A stretch of DNA of 64,000 nt from Trametes villosa (Eukaryota > Basidiomycota > Agaricomycetes > Polyporales > Polyporaceae). The DNA lies in the NCBI GenBank assembly GCA_002964805.2, contig PUDQ02000003.1, forward strand, positions 2,294,001-2,358,000, given 5' to 3'. This document shows positions 45,157 through 57,542 of the stretch, in pieces (position 1 is the stretch's first letter; each line of letters begins with the position of its first letter). The position numbers were made by a program, and so were the translations under genes. The notes below the pieces were generated by a model that worked only from the letters and a program-made list of their open reading frames with translations, did not search any database and was not told where the DNA came from.

Positions 45157-47910
45157 CGGAGGGGCGGGCGGGTAGGAAGCCGGGGAGATGGTGAGTACTC
45201 ACCTGAGATGCCGTGGCGGGGGCACACAAGGGCGCCGAGAACGCAAAGACTGGGCTGGGTACTCAGGCCGGACCGACCGAGTATGCGCGACCCAGTAGCG
45301 AGCGCTGCGTGGGTGGTGTGAACATCATCTGGCGGAGGCTTGATGATAGTCTCAACAGTCAGGAGGAATGGGGGGCCTGTGATAGCGATGCGAAGGGCCG
45401 TATGTTAGAATGCCCAAGCGGACCACGCACGAATGCTCTTCGCCCGCCTTGCCCTACAACCTGCGCATCCAGGCGTTCTCCTGTTCCTCCATCGCGCGAT
45501 CGGCTGTTCCGAGGCGAGCAACCCAGAAGATAGGCATCTTGAGCAGAGACTATGCGGAGCTGCAGCAGGAGCACGAGACGAGAGGCTGAGGAGAGATGGG
45601 GGTACCGCGCTGCAGTGGGCCTGCAGCGGTGGCGAGGGAAAGGGAGACAAGGCCACAGGCGCCCGTGGCGATCCTCTGCGCGTCGCAAGACTCGCGACCT
45701 CACCATCGCGCCACCAACACCTCGCGCATTCCTCTCGACCCCCACAAATCAATCAGACGCCTGTCACTCGCTCAGCACATTCGTAAGGACCTGCGCGACT
45801 AAGCAACGCCCATAAACAAATCACCGCCGCACCGCGCCTGTCCACACGGACGTCAAGGCTCGGGCTCCTTTGATTACTGCGTGGACTCACGCCGTGTGCA
45901 TATCTGCAATGGGACGGCATGTCAACTCTGGTCAGAAGATCTCTGCTGCTCTCCTCAAGCCACGTCCAGGGCATAGCCGGCCGCTCACAGGACGCGATGT
46001 AACACCTTGATCCCCTCCAAGCGTATAGTAGGAGCGTGCACCAATCGACGCCCGTCTTTCCTTCTCATCCCACGACGCGCTATAGTGCATCACGGACGAC
46101 CTGATGCTGTGGGGGCAAAGGGGGCTCGCTTGGACGGCCGCGTACGCATTTTCAGCAGTTCGGGATGAGCGGTGGCTGACTACCTTGGGACTCACAGGAC
46201 ACCCCGTAGTCCCCAGACTGGCGAGCCCGCTGAAACACCAGTACTGTACTTCCCAGACCTTAGGCGAGGCGATGTAACCCTAAATTAGGGCGTGGGAAGG
46301 GGGAAGGTAGGCGATGGGTGGCCGGGGACAGGGGGACACAGGCGATATCATTCGCCCAGGGCTCCTAAGCGCCCATGACTAAGCAAAAATACCGAATTCG
46401 GCGGAGGGGGGTTAGGCGATGGGTGGCCGGGGACATAGGGACAAGCGCCCAAATAGGCGCGGCGATGAGGGCCTCGGGACAGGGGACATCGCTTAAGGTC
46501 TGGGAAGTACAGTACACTCCTAGAAGCCTACATTCAACAGCCAGTCTCACCGTCGACACGCCGTCTGAGGTTCAACACGTCCGTACAGTACTCGAAGTGG
46601 CATTTGCACAAGCATGGGGAGGAGCCGCGCTCTGAGAGAATTGCGCGCAGGCCCCTTGGGAGAGCGGCGTCGACGATCTCGCGATCGCGAGCGGGCACGC
46701 GAGCGTCGAAGAAAACAAGCAGGTCCGCTTGCATGTGAGTCGCACGTACTCGGCGCGGAGGAGCGATAAGACGGGCGCATCTGACGTTTCTCCAGAATGC
46801 CCACACGGTGCCCGCCCGCGCCTGCGGCGTGCAATAACCAGCGGTGGACCGCGCGCGCTGCCGCCGAACGCGCTGACACAGGCGTCGCCGCTCAACATCT
46901 CCTTCGTGCAGGCCCCCGCAACGCTGCACAACGTGCTCTGGTGCTGTTTCCGAGCTCCTCGTGCGCTATCATTGCGCGCGCAAGCATATACGGTGCGTGT
47001 ATGCGCGGGACCTTCTACATACCTCCGTTCGTACTCACGCACGCGATCTAGTAGCGACCAAGGATGGTTTCCCCCGCGTATATTGGCTCTCGCGGGATGC
47101 GGAGCTCGCTCCAACCGCGTCTTCGTCGCCGTCTGTCAGCATCACTCGCGTTTCTCGCCGCCGGCTCGCACACCAAGGCCAGCTGCGACGTATTTCAGCC
47201 AAAAGGTCACCCCCAGCGCGGTTGTGGATAGTCAACGGGACGGACCTGCCCCCGTGCCACCGCGAGCACGAACCGGCGGAAACTACCATGCAGTTCGCTT
47301 GCCGTCGACGACCCGGCAGAGACCTACCGCAACGATCCCGCTCCCGCCCGCTCCTGGCAACCTGATCTCGAGCTTCAACCAGCACGCCGAGCTGTGTTCA
47401 TGCTGTCTGCTCTGCGCCGTCCTCAGTCTCTTCGGATTGGCAGAGTGTCACTCCAGCCGCTGGGCTTTTCAGCTGGACCTCAAGATCGGCGCAGAGCATA
47501 CGATACAGACGATACTCGAGTAGTCTTCGGCGCCGCGATCCTGGTCTTAGACGTCGCCGTACAAGGTCGCGCAACCGGACGAGGAGCTGGCTGTATGCGC
47601 CTATGACCGGTCCCATGTCTGGTGCGTCTTTCCCCGTCTGTAGCTGTGCTGATCGACGTGCAGGGAGTACACCGCCCTCGAGCCGGGATGGAAGCGTCCG
47701 CCAGACACCGTCGTATTTCACGAGCCTCGGACGTGGTGGCATCGGCGACATCACGCACACTCGGTGTGCGGTCACTGTTTGCCATACCTCGTCCGAGGCG
47801 CTTCTTGTCATTTGCATGTAGACCACGCCCGCGCGCCATACAACCACAATAGGGAATCCTAACCATTCGATCGGCATCGCTATGTACATGTACATCTGCT
47901 CGGACTGCTA
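45157..47910. other. gene-poor part of unit 2 downstream of the F-box block
   Basis: Alignable with 31149-33745 in unit 1. A 264-codon plus-strand frame at 46732-47523 is open here, but its counterparts in units 1 and 3 are broken into shorter frames, so I do not call it a gene. It contains the MITE described separately. Confidence 0.45.
46245..46511. mobile_element. 267-bp MITE-like insertion
   Basis: The inverted ends are TGTACTTCCCAGACCTTA (46245-46262) and its exact reverse complement (46494-46511). GTAC at 46241-46244 and 46512-46515 is the apparent 4-bp target duplication. Units 1 (about 32240) and 3 (about 59198) have the uninterrupted site CCAGTACACT with no insertion. Because GTAC is palindromic, ends one base longer (CTGTAC...) with a TA duplication fit equally well and would suggest a Tc1/mariner-type parent. 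Inside are a direct repeat of TAGGCGATGGGTGGCCGGGG (about 46306 and 46410) and CCCTAAATTAGGG near 46279. It has no coding capacity. Confidence 0.88.
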
Positions 47911-49749
47911 GACGGGCGAATGCTCCCGTCCATGGATGAATGCAGCTGCATACTCGCGGGCACGGCGCATTCGCGTTGAGTCGGACGCCACCGCGCGGCG
48001 CGGGCGGCGCGGGTAGACGTTCTGCGAAAAGACGCAACCCCGCTCCTCTACTATCCATAAGATGTGCCATCCAAAATCTCCTGGTGTCCGCCGACGAGTC
48101 GGGTGAGGGCCGGCGACGTGATGCGCGTCCCTCCAGCACGACGCGTCATGGACCAGAGGTTCTCCGCACATGACGGGACGGCCGTCTCCCGGTCTGTGTC
48201 TATGCCCGTCCCGCCCGTTGCCCTAAGGTCGAGCAATCGAGGTTCGCGCGGGTTTGCAACTCTAGCAGAGGAATACCGAACGCTCGGGCTTGCATCGTAG
48301 GCAATGTTTGGACAACACCAGAGTCAGGCGGGAGGGCGTCCTTGACGCGCGCGCAGCGCCCGTGGTCGGCGTGGCGAGAAGCTTGGTCGAAGAACTATGA
48401 ACGGTCGGCTCGCCTCGAAGTTTGCAGCAATGCTTGTTGTACAAGGATTCGTCAACAAGCCGACACTGCACAATGCGAACCGCACGCGGGAGCGACGACG
48501 TTACGCCCCAGTGGGTTACCCGTGACGAAGCCCTCGAGCCAACGTGCATCAAGAATGTGCAGCTCGCCCGCCTGGCCGCAGAAGTGCACTTGCTCGCCGC
48601 CATTTGTGTCAAGATACAGGATCGCTACTAGATCGCGGTTAAGCTTTCCTAGTCGTCAGGGCGCAGCAGTGAACACGAGGGCGCCGTGGACGCTGAGTAC
48701 CCGTGGTGCCCTCCGAGCTTGCCTAACCCGCGCCGTTGTCTCCGCGGTGCGCTGCCATGGGACTGCGACAGTTGCATCAGCAGCTGAGTCTCGTTCGACG
48801 TGGCTGAGGGTGCGCTGCGGCCTGTCTGTGGCGGCAGTCGCATACCGGTTGTGGTGCCACTCGAATGCGAACCCATCCGCCTGCCACTACGACGCTCCCG
48901 TGCCGTCCTTGCACGGCGCAATGATGTTGATATCGTGCCAGCTCTACTCAAGCGCGGGACGTGCGTCGTAAAGCGACAGTTACAGGTCGCCCCTAGCAAG
49001 CCTCAACTGGCGCGTGCGGTCCGCGCGGCCGTCGTTCGTGAGGCATTTATAGAATACGCGCTACGCCGAGCACTTTCGGTTCGTCCGTGCCTGAAGACGA
49101 GCGATGTGCGGAGCGGCTTGGAGATACGGTGATGGCGCGCGGATAGGATGGTACAAATCTATACAATTGGCCCTGTAGACGAGCGGACCGCTTGGGAGAC
49201 GATACCACGGCACAAGGGAAAGAGGCCACGACGTAAGAGTGTGCCTGAAGAGGGCCAGCGGTATCCCGGATGGTGCAAAGACACCCCAGCGAGCTTGTAG
49301 GGCCCGCGCTTCGTCGCGACGAAGCCCTGACGATCCACACCCGGGGGGTGTCTGCGAGCGCTCTGCGCGAATGAGATTCCGGCTACCGCGCGACGAGACA
49401 GAGGGCGTGGACGTACATTGACACGTCGAGCACCGTTGGCTACCACACAGGGTCATACAACGCGATCTCGGTGAGGACGTGGTCCGCGGGGCAGTCTTCC
49501 ACCATACGCGCCGATGTGCCACTCGTTGGGGGAGACTTTGTGTCTAAGGAGCTCCGAGTCTCGTGATAAGGCATGCGAGCCGCCGCCTTGCTTTGACGTC
49601 TGCGACGCAAAGGCAAAAGCGTAAATAGATGTCCTCGCAACCCTATATCACCTTCACTCACCCTCTGTAAACTCACGCCACTCGAGCTGAACGAATAAGA
49701 GCCTGTGGCGAGAGTGAGTCTTTGTCGTCGCGGGACTGTGTTGCTGTGA
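47911..49749. other. segment between units 2 and 3 without clear partner in unit 1
   Basis: About 1.8 kb of GC-rich sequence with broken minus-strand frames: one near 48610-48490 reads DTNGGEQVHFCGQ, and one near 49480-49370 reads LTEIALYDPVW, then TVLDVSMYVHALCLV after a stop. These look like remnants of one or two decayed genes. No family was recognised. Confidence 0.35.
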
Positions 49750-52700
49750 TATAGTATGAGGTCGTTCGATGGTGCCGCAGTCAGGATTGACCGTCGGGGA
49801 TCGCGGGGATCGCGACACCCAAGCTACGTGGAGAGAGCCGGGTAGAGCGTCAGTAGGAGGTTTCGGTCCGCACAAAAGTGGGAGTAGCCACTTCCTTACG
49901 ATGGTAAGGAAGCCAACTATACGTATGCGCGACCACATGCTCCCGGAGGCGTTTGTCTTGGACAGCCGCTATCGTTGTGCCAGCGGGCGGGCGCACCACA
50001 CTTCGAGACGCACGAGCGAGCAAGCGGCCCACCGAGAGTCGTCCCACGTCGCCGCCGTTTGCGAACAGAGGGCGTGAGTGACGAGGCTATGTCATCGACC
50101 TTGTAGCAGAGCTCTTGGCCGGTACGTTGCAGTCGAGGAGGATGCGGAGCTTGGGAAGGGCGGGCCGCGGATCCTCGAACCAGAACATCCGCTGTATGCG
50201 CACGATCGGCTAAGCCCGCTGCGTCAGCGAAGAGAGAGCACGAGCTTGCAGCGGTCGACAACGCCGTGCCGCCGTTGCGGGAGACGCTGCCGCCGCCCTC
50301 CTTGGGGTTCTGGGTCTGCTCCGGCTAGCGTTGCCGGCAAGAATGTGTGTACGCGGTGGAGGTGAACGGGACCATACGCTGCTTGGAGAGCGAGATGACG
50401 GCGACGAACATCTGGTCAGAGGACTTCTAATCCTCGAGCGACTGTACGGGAACGGCCGGAGCGTCGACATGCGTCCGTGTGACGGATGGCGCAAGATTTG
50501 CCATTCAGCGAACCCGGGGAGAGAGGCGGACATCCTCAAGGTTTCGATGATGCCAATCGCGCAGGGCCGCCCACTCTCCTTGGCCGCGGACGTGTACCCG
50601 TTCGTCCTCGTGAATGACACTGAGCTGTCCGATCGAAACCAACGCCCCGTCCTCACGGCTCTCCTCTGTCTCCTCTACACTCTCTGCCGCCTGACGCAGC
50701 GGTGAACGCGACGGTGCCGGGGGTGGCGGGCATCGCAGTCTGTGGTGATCCCCGAGCGTATCCGGTCTCGCGCCCTGCTGTTCCGCAACTTGCAGCCCTA
50801 GGACTTCCGTTGTTACATCTGCCACTGACACCATTGAAACATCCTTGTTGCGCCCCTTCACAGCAAATCACGTCAGTACGAGATGTATGGTCGAGGGGGA
50901 AACATACCCGTGGCACACATACCCACGCCCCAGGAATCCGCTGCTTGTCCGTCATCCCACCGAACGAATGATAGCGCATCGGGTCCGCCGCCTCCACGCC
51001 GACCAGCCAGCGCTCTTTGATTATCCTGCGCCCACGGTCGTAGCCTGTCCGTGGTCGGGAGACATGCTCGCTGTGGTGCGAGATGCATGAAAATACATCC
51101 GCCTGGCACGACGCCCCGCCCGGCCCTGTCCGTGCGCGGTTCAACGACGACGGCACAGCGCCAGCGCTGCTAGAACGCGAAGAGCACGGGAAAGCACCTC
51201 AGAAGGTCTCTCTCGGCCAGCCTGACCTGCGCGCGGTCCGGGGCGCGCGATATGCGCGGTTCAGATATCCGGGAATGACGTATTATGGGAGTCGTGATGG
51301 CTGGGACCCCGTGCGTGCGATTCTTGCCGAAAGTCTCTTTGCGAAGGCGAACCCTTGAAGAACGGCGCGACGAGAAGTGGAGGGCACCTGGGGAGGACGC
51401 GACATCCTGGATGAACGGGCGTGACACTTCGCGTGGCGCGGGTGTCCTCCACCGGTGACTCTTGTGTAGGTTCGGTCTACGCGGCTGTGTCGTCCCGCGC
51501 GGCCTTCGAGGGCGGTGGTCAGGTCGATCCGATAACCGAGCTCGTATCTGGCGTGCTTTCTAGGCGTGCGGGACTGGGGATCGCCGCGCCGCGCCAGTGC
51601 CTACGACATTGAGGTCTCTAGGTGAGTAAGGAGCCAAAAAACTGGAGACAAACACACCCTTTTCACGCCCGCGCCGCGCGGGTCAGACAAGGAGCGACAT
51701 CTCCCCAATCGCGGGGTGTGCTGACGCGTCGGAGCGTAGCAAAGTGGAACGCCGTCCGGTTGTGTCGGAGTCAGCGTTGACGATCGAAGACCACAGCGAA
51801 AGCGGTAGCTGAGCGATGAAGGGAGAGCTAGGTAGAGGGATGGAGGGCTGCGGTGAGCCTAAGGGCACTCAGGTGCGGCCGCAAGGCACCAGGTCGGGTA
51901 CACGGGTCCGACCACATCATCTGGGACGCGGAAAGCTCGGTCGGTATGGGCGGGCGTCCTCGTTCGGTCTCGCATCGACGAGGTACGAGACGAGCGGTCG
52001 GCGCATCCTAGCGGCCCTGGGTATAGAAGTCCTGTATCCACCTGGCGCGAGTACATTGGGGTCTGCGTGCGCGGCACGATCGCGCGTACCGTGTGTTACG
52101 GTCGAGAGCGGAGTCCGAGCGGAACCCAGCTGGTGTCGAGACCTTGCGCCGGACGCTGGCGAGTCCGCAGCGATGGTGGCCGATCCGCAGACGGGGAACG
52201 TCCAGTATACGTAGCACCGAGATAGTCCTCATGTATATCAACTGGGCGGATCCGAACCGATCGCAGATCAGTAAGAGACAATCCCCTTGCAGAACGAAAC
52301 CGTGCGTACCGCCTATTCAACACCGGCCCGTGCGTCCGAAAGCGAGTGAGCGATGCTCGCCGATCGCCTGCTCCACAAAGGACTGTACTCGTCGTAACGT
52401 TCGATGCTGCCGATGCGCACGGATGCGGACGGTCTGCTTGCTTGCGCGACGCTAGCCCGGAGCGAAGGTGGTAGACGAGGCGATGGCGTCAGCCGGCCGT
52501 AGGTGAGAGCCGAAGGTGGTTGGACGGGGAGCCCTTCCCGGCCGCGTCTTCGTCGGGGAGCATGTCCAGCCTGTCGAGCGTGGGTGGCGTATCCTCTAGC
52601 TGGAAGACGAGGCCGCCAGCAGCTGCTCCTCGTCGCGGCTGAGCTACCGGAAACGCTGCAGGCGCTCGTGCCCTCGGGGTCCTCGTTATGACATCGTGGC

Positions 52701-55700
52701 CGGTGTGCGAGAGAGACTGTCGCCTTCACGCTCCTTGTCCTACTGGTCTGCTGTTGGCGTAGCTTGCGGGAGCACCGGTGATTGACACGGTCGAGCATGA
52801 AGACGCTATTTGAAGAGCGTGATGGAGGCGCGGAGATACTAGACCTGGGGCAGCATCTCCGGGTGTGTGAAGTTCCGCATATGCAGGTACGGGCGGAGCG
52901 GCTCCTAGCCAGAGAGGCAACCCGGGGCGCAGTGGGCGACATGAGAGTTTTCATCGAAGCAGAGGGGCAGGCCGCTGTCTGTTTGCTCCTCGTGCGTCGG
53001 TCGAGGAGCGTGCCTTGGGTGGCCGCATAAGCGCGAACTCGAGGACACACTGGTGCTCATGTTCGAGGCCCCGCGCTCAGTCCTCGTGTCGCACCTGTAC
53101 GCGATCGCACTGTGTGCTTCGCGATGGCCTGGGTGTGGTCCTCCGGTGGGACAACCTGGTTGCCGCGGGTAGTCACTACTGGATGGCAGGGAGGCCCTGC
53201 GCGACTCCCGCCACGCTTGGCTGGCATACTGTACTCGCCGTTCAATCCCCCGCGCCTCTGTGTGGATTTGAGTCAGTAGTGCAGATAGTGTCGGCAGAGC
53301 GATACAAGGCGGAGAGGCCGCAACGCACCTGAAAGCATTGCCGTAGAGCAACATCAGGAGATGTTAAATGGTACGGTAGTCACGGCGCGCTGACTTGGGG
53401 AAGCGAATCGCTTGCTGGTGACAGGGCTCGGACTGAATATCGATGTCTTGGAGTCGAACCTTGTGAGCAGGTCTGGCGGCTAGCCCGCGCGGAATGCGAC
53501 ATCCACGGAGTCGAATTGGATCGTCATCGCGCCGGTAGCAGCGATATCAACGGCTCTCGTAGGTTAGCATGTGAGGTAAGGCTGTGAGGATGGGGACGTA
53601 CACACGTGTTGCATTACGGACTGCCGGAGCACGAGGGTTGTCTCCAGCTACGACTGCCGTCCGGAGCCGCGAGCGTGTACCACTTGCAGGTCCGATTGGC
53701 GCAGACTTCGAGAGGGTGTCTATCAGTTGAGTTGCCTGCAGAGAGCCGGAGTCCAGCATTGCGGGTCATTACACGCAGAAGACGAGGGCTGCACGCGACC
53801 GAGAGGGGATGAGCCTGGCCAGGAAAAGCGCGGTCAAGCTGAGCTGCCAGTGCAAGCAGAGGGCGGGAGAGAAAGTAACGTAGGCGCGCACTGGCGCGCA
53901 CGCCTCCCGTCTGTGCGCTTGCGCCCTCTTGCCATCGCACCCCCAGCACCTCGCTCTCGACACTCTCCGCCTGGGCTCCGAGGGCATGCCGAATTCGACC
54001 ATACTCGACAATCACCAAATGTCGGCTGGGAAAGGCTAAGATCTCGCTCTGTACCGCAGCGGCTCTCAGCGTATTCAACACACCTTCCTGCACGCACACG
54101 AAGGCTCTTCGGCCTGCGGTCTCATCCGGATGGCGTGTCTGCCGTGTTCGCGCCCAGTGCTAGAACGTACGTCAATCTAGACTCGTTCCCCGTGGCGCTG
54201 AGCTCACCCAGAGAGTAGCGTGGTACACTTGGCCACTCACCAGGGAAACATCCCCTCAGCGCGAGATGGTTGAGTTCTAGCGGCTCGGGCTTAATATCCA
54301 TGGCGAGCATAGTCGGCCCGGGTGCGTCATATCTGCCTCGCGTATCGCTGCTCTCTAATGCTTCTCGCGCGTGCAGCTTTAGCCCTACGGCTCCCGAGGG
54401 CGTCGACACTCGCCCTACCACTGCGTGATTCGGTTCCCCTTTTCCCGTCCGCCAGCATCCCCTTTCCGTTCGCACCCCAAGACCCTTCGTCCTCGCCCCA
54501 CCTGCGACGCTATGTTCGTCAGTGACCCCCAGGACGACATCAGTGCGCTCGGATCGATGTCAATTTTGGCGTCCCCAGCCCACCGCGCTCTGCTCCGTTG
54601 TCGCCTGCATGCATTCCGTGGCAACCCGTGACGCTCACGGGTGCACGGACGTCCTGGGCGGGTGCTATCACCCCCGTAGCCATTCTCATGCCTGTCAGCC
54701 GACCTCCGGGAGTCCTCCAGGCGAACGAGAGCATCGCGCGCCGGAGAGATACCATCACGACTCACGCTATAGTCTCTCAACATGGCGCGTAATATTCCTC
54801 TGCTGGTACAGCGTCTAGAGCTGACGTCGCCTCTACAGGATGTGTACCGCTTCTGCGTGAACTTCGTGCGGATGCGCCCTTCAAGATCGCCTCTCTCATA
54901 GCGCGGACGGCATTGTCCGCCGTACGTGACACTGTGGGGCTGTCCTGGTAATGTAAGCCTCTTTCGATATTGTCACGCAGTGCGTACGAATTGTTTCCTG
55001 GCCGGCGCTTGGTACTGATCGTGCGATTTCCATCGCAAGGGCTGCGCATCGCCCGTCGCCGCGGTACAAACATGAGCATCGTTCGCCGGACGAACACCTT
55101 TGTGGCCTTCGTCGTGGGCTCTTTCAACACGGTATGTGTTCGACCTCTGCTTGCCAAGCCTCTCGAGCTGACACCGTATTTGCAGGACGCATGCAGCGGC
55201 CGTATGCGCGCACGGCGCACATCGAAGTTTCCTTCTCATCGTACAAATAGTGTGTTCGTCGCGCGCGGCACCTCAAGTTCCGCGCGCGTCTCTCCTCGCC
55301 CACTGTTACGCGGCGTACGTACGTTGCGAGCGCCCATCTGCGCGTTGGTGCTGATGCCGCGACGTCCACCGTAGGAGCCACGCGTCGCCGATCGGCATCA
55401 TCGTCGACGCCCCCGAGGAGGACCTTACTCGACATGTGTCAGACCTGTGCACCTCAGTGCGAGAGTGTCGACGGTTGCCCTGCTTGTCGGGTCGCCGCTG
55501 TGGTGTGTACAGATGTCGTAGTAGACCACGACGCCGTCATGAATAGGGCTCGCGACCCCTCGAGTGCTACTAACCTCTCGTCCGCGTCCCTTCGCGCCTG
55601 CTCTCGCACCGTCGAGTCGAGTAGACCGCACACCGTGTATAGCGCGGATAGATACAAACAGAGACTGAGCCCGGTCACCGAAGTCGTGTACATACGAGAG

Positions 55701-56052
55701 TCCGTCGTCGATCAGAGGCCGTCTCAGGAACCAAGAAGCCCAGCCTGCAGACCGCTCGCTCGCCAGTGCGGGCGCAAAGGAATGTCTCGGGCACCGGCGG
55801 GCGTGTGCAGCACGCCTCCTATTTGCGTCCGCACGTCGCCCCCGCTCGACAGCGGGAGGTCGCGCTGCGGCCCGCCGGTGCCCTACCGTCTTTGCGCTGT
55901 TGCCGGTCTGCTTGCAGTCTGTTCGGTGGGGGAGGGAAGGTGTTGTACAGAGTAGAAAGGGAGATAGGGATAAGGGAGAGCATATGGGAGGGAGAGGCAT
56001 AGGTGGAGAATTTGAGGGAAATGGAAGGCGGAGTCCAGGGGTGAGTTTAGAG
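49750..56052. other. gene-poor part of unit 3
   Basis: Decayed GC-rich sequence as in units 1 and 2. It includes blocks reading LPKLRILLDC near 50130 and a related one near 52560, and the stop-interrupted relic at about 53530-53480. No intact gene is supported. Confidence 0.45.
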
Positions 56053-57542
56053 TTAAGTTTGGGTGGGGAGAGTGGTCGGCTGCTCTTCACCGCTCTGCAA
56101 GTGTTTGTAAGAGTGGATAGCTGAGCATAAAATCAGACAGCATACCTGGATAGCAGCAGCAGGTTGCTGGTCAGGGAGAACCCTCTCCTTGATAAACATG
56201 TCTGGTTTATTGTCTAGTTTGGATGCAAGTATGAGTAGAGTGTGCAGCAACAACATTCATAAAATCATGGCATACCGCGAAAGTTAACACCAACTGTGAT
56301 GGCACCCTTCAGTGCAGGCAGGTTCTTGGTAATTTCTGTAGTCCACCATTCTTTATCAAAGATTTTGTTGTTACACCCTAGTTCGATTTTCCATTCTGTT
56401 ATATGAGCAAATCGTTGTAAGCACTGCTGCATTGCCTTGCCACTGATGATGTTGAGCAGATCTGTCTGTGAGCATGCATAGGTGTCACGGTGCACTGGTG
56501 TGTTTGAGGTTTGTGGATCTGTGGGCTGCTGAGGGTACTGCACTGTCTGATACTGGGGTATAAGATCAATGGACAAGGAGCTGAGCAGTGATGATGACAC
56601 ATGTGAAAGCACATGTGCAAGAATGTTTGCTTCTGGCGCTGCATCAAAGCAAATTGTCAGGTTGAGTCGCTCAAGCAATACCATTTCACCCAGGCTTTGA
56701 AGCAGCACACCTGGTGTTGAGGTTGAGAAATGGCAAGAAACTGAATGAAGGGGATACTAACTTCCGGATTGGTCAATGCTTTTCACAAAGAGTGTGGTGT
56801 TAAAGTATTTGAGGTTAGCAAAAGATCCAAAAGCCCCTCTAGGAAAGGGTTGAGCAGGCCAGGGTGATTCATCATTCTGGAGGAGCACTGGATATTAGCA
56901 CATAACATGTCCAAACCATGCTAAACTCACCAGCTCATAGTACAGAATCTCCAAACATGGTTTATTTTGTCTCTTTGAAGCTGTCTTCTCCAGCATGGCT
57001 ACTGTATGTGGTTCCATAGCTTTGTACATAAAGAATGCCCAGAGCTCTCTTAGCTGTGGCATTGACCCAATGACCTGGTAAACCTCATTGAGGGATGCAA
57101 ATTGCCAATGAAGTTCAGTAATGCCCCCAAGCCTTGCCAACCCCGGGATAACATATCTCTGAACATAGCCAGGTGCATACTTCCGCCTATCAACGTCCAC
57201 TTCCAGAATTTGACAGTTTTGCAACAGAGGCAAGCCGAGCACCTGAGCAATTGGCAGATATTTATCGGTATTGAACCGTAGTAGCTTCACATGTGCTGCT
57301 AGCTCGGGTTTTGTGGTGAGCGTAGCAATGAACTTAAAACACCGATCTGGGTGCTGAAGGTATACCTCATAGTAGAGGTTATACTGACTTCGGGGGAGCC
57401 ATGCAGAACATGTCAAGGCACATGCCTTCAGAGTTGTATAGTGTTGCCCCCAATCCAAAATATTCAATCGGATCTCGAAACCTGGCAGGCATGCATCAAT
57501 GACGGACTCACAGACCTCGATCGGGAAACGCGAATTCTCCAT
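56053..57542 (-). CDS. F-box-like protein, array copy 3
   Basis: Five exons: 57542-56931, 56876-56762, 56710-56276, 56213-56146, 56094-56053, all in phase, giving 423 residues. It starts MENSRFPIEVCESVID. The following loop is the longest of the three copies (CLPGFEIRLNILDWGQHY), then TLKACALTCSAWLPRSQYNL resumes. LRR-like segments are retained (GITELHWQFASL, MPQLRELWAFF, MVLLERLNLTI). The C-terminal exon is two codons shorter than in the other copies. An insertion in the middle of exon 3 (DPQTSNTPVHRDTYACSQTD) is in frame. All copy-specific indels are multiples of three within coding sequence. Confidence 0.85.

Larger units (their letters stand above)
34375..47910. repeat. tandem array unit 2 (about 13.5 kb)
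   Basis: Second unit, in the same order and orientation as unit 1. It starts at GGCTCCGCGTCGTGCGCGG, and similarity to unit 1 runs to the GGACTGCTAGA segment near 47905 (33725 in unit 1). It contains the intact F-box copy 2 and a MITE absent from the other units. Confidence 0.8.

Noticed and set aside
46732..47523. 264-codon plus-strand frame in unit 2
   Set aside because: Units 1 and 3 carry stops and frameshifts at equivalent places, and no domain is seen.
52313..53050. 245-codon minus-strand frame in unit 3
   Set aside because: Not conserved as a frame in units 1 and 2; Arg/Ser-rich chance frame.
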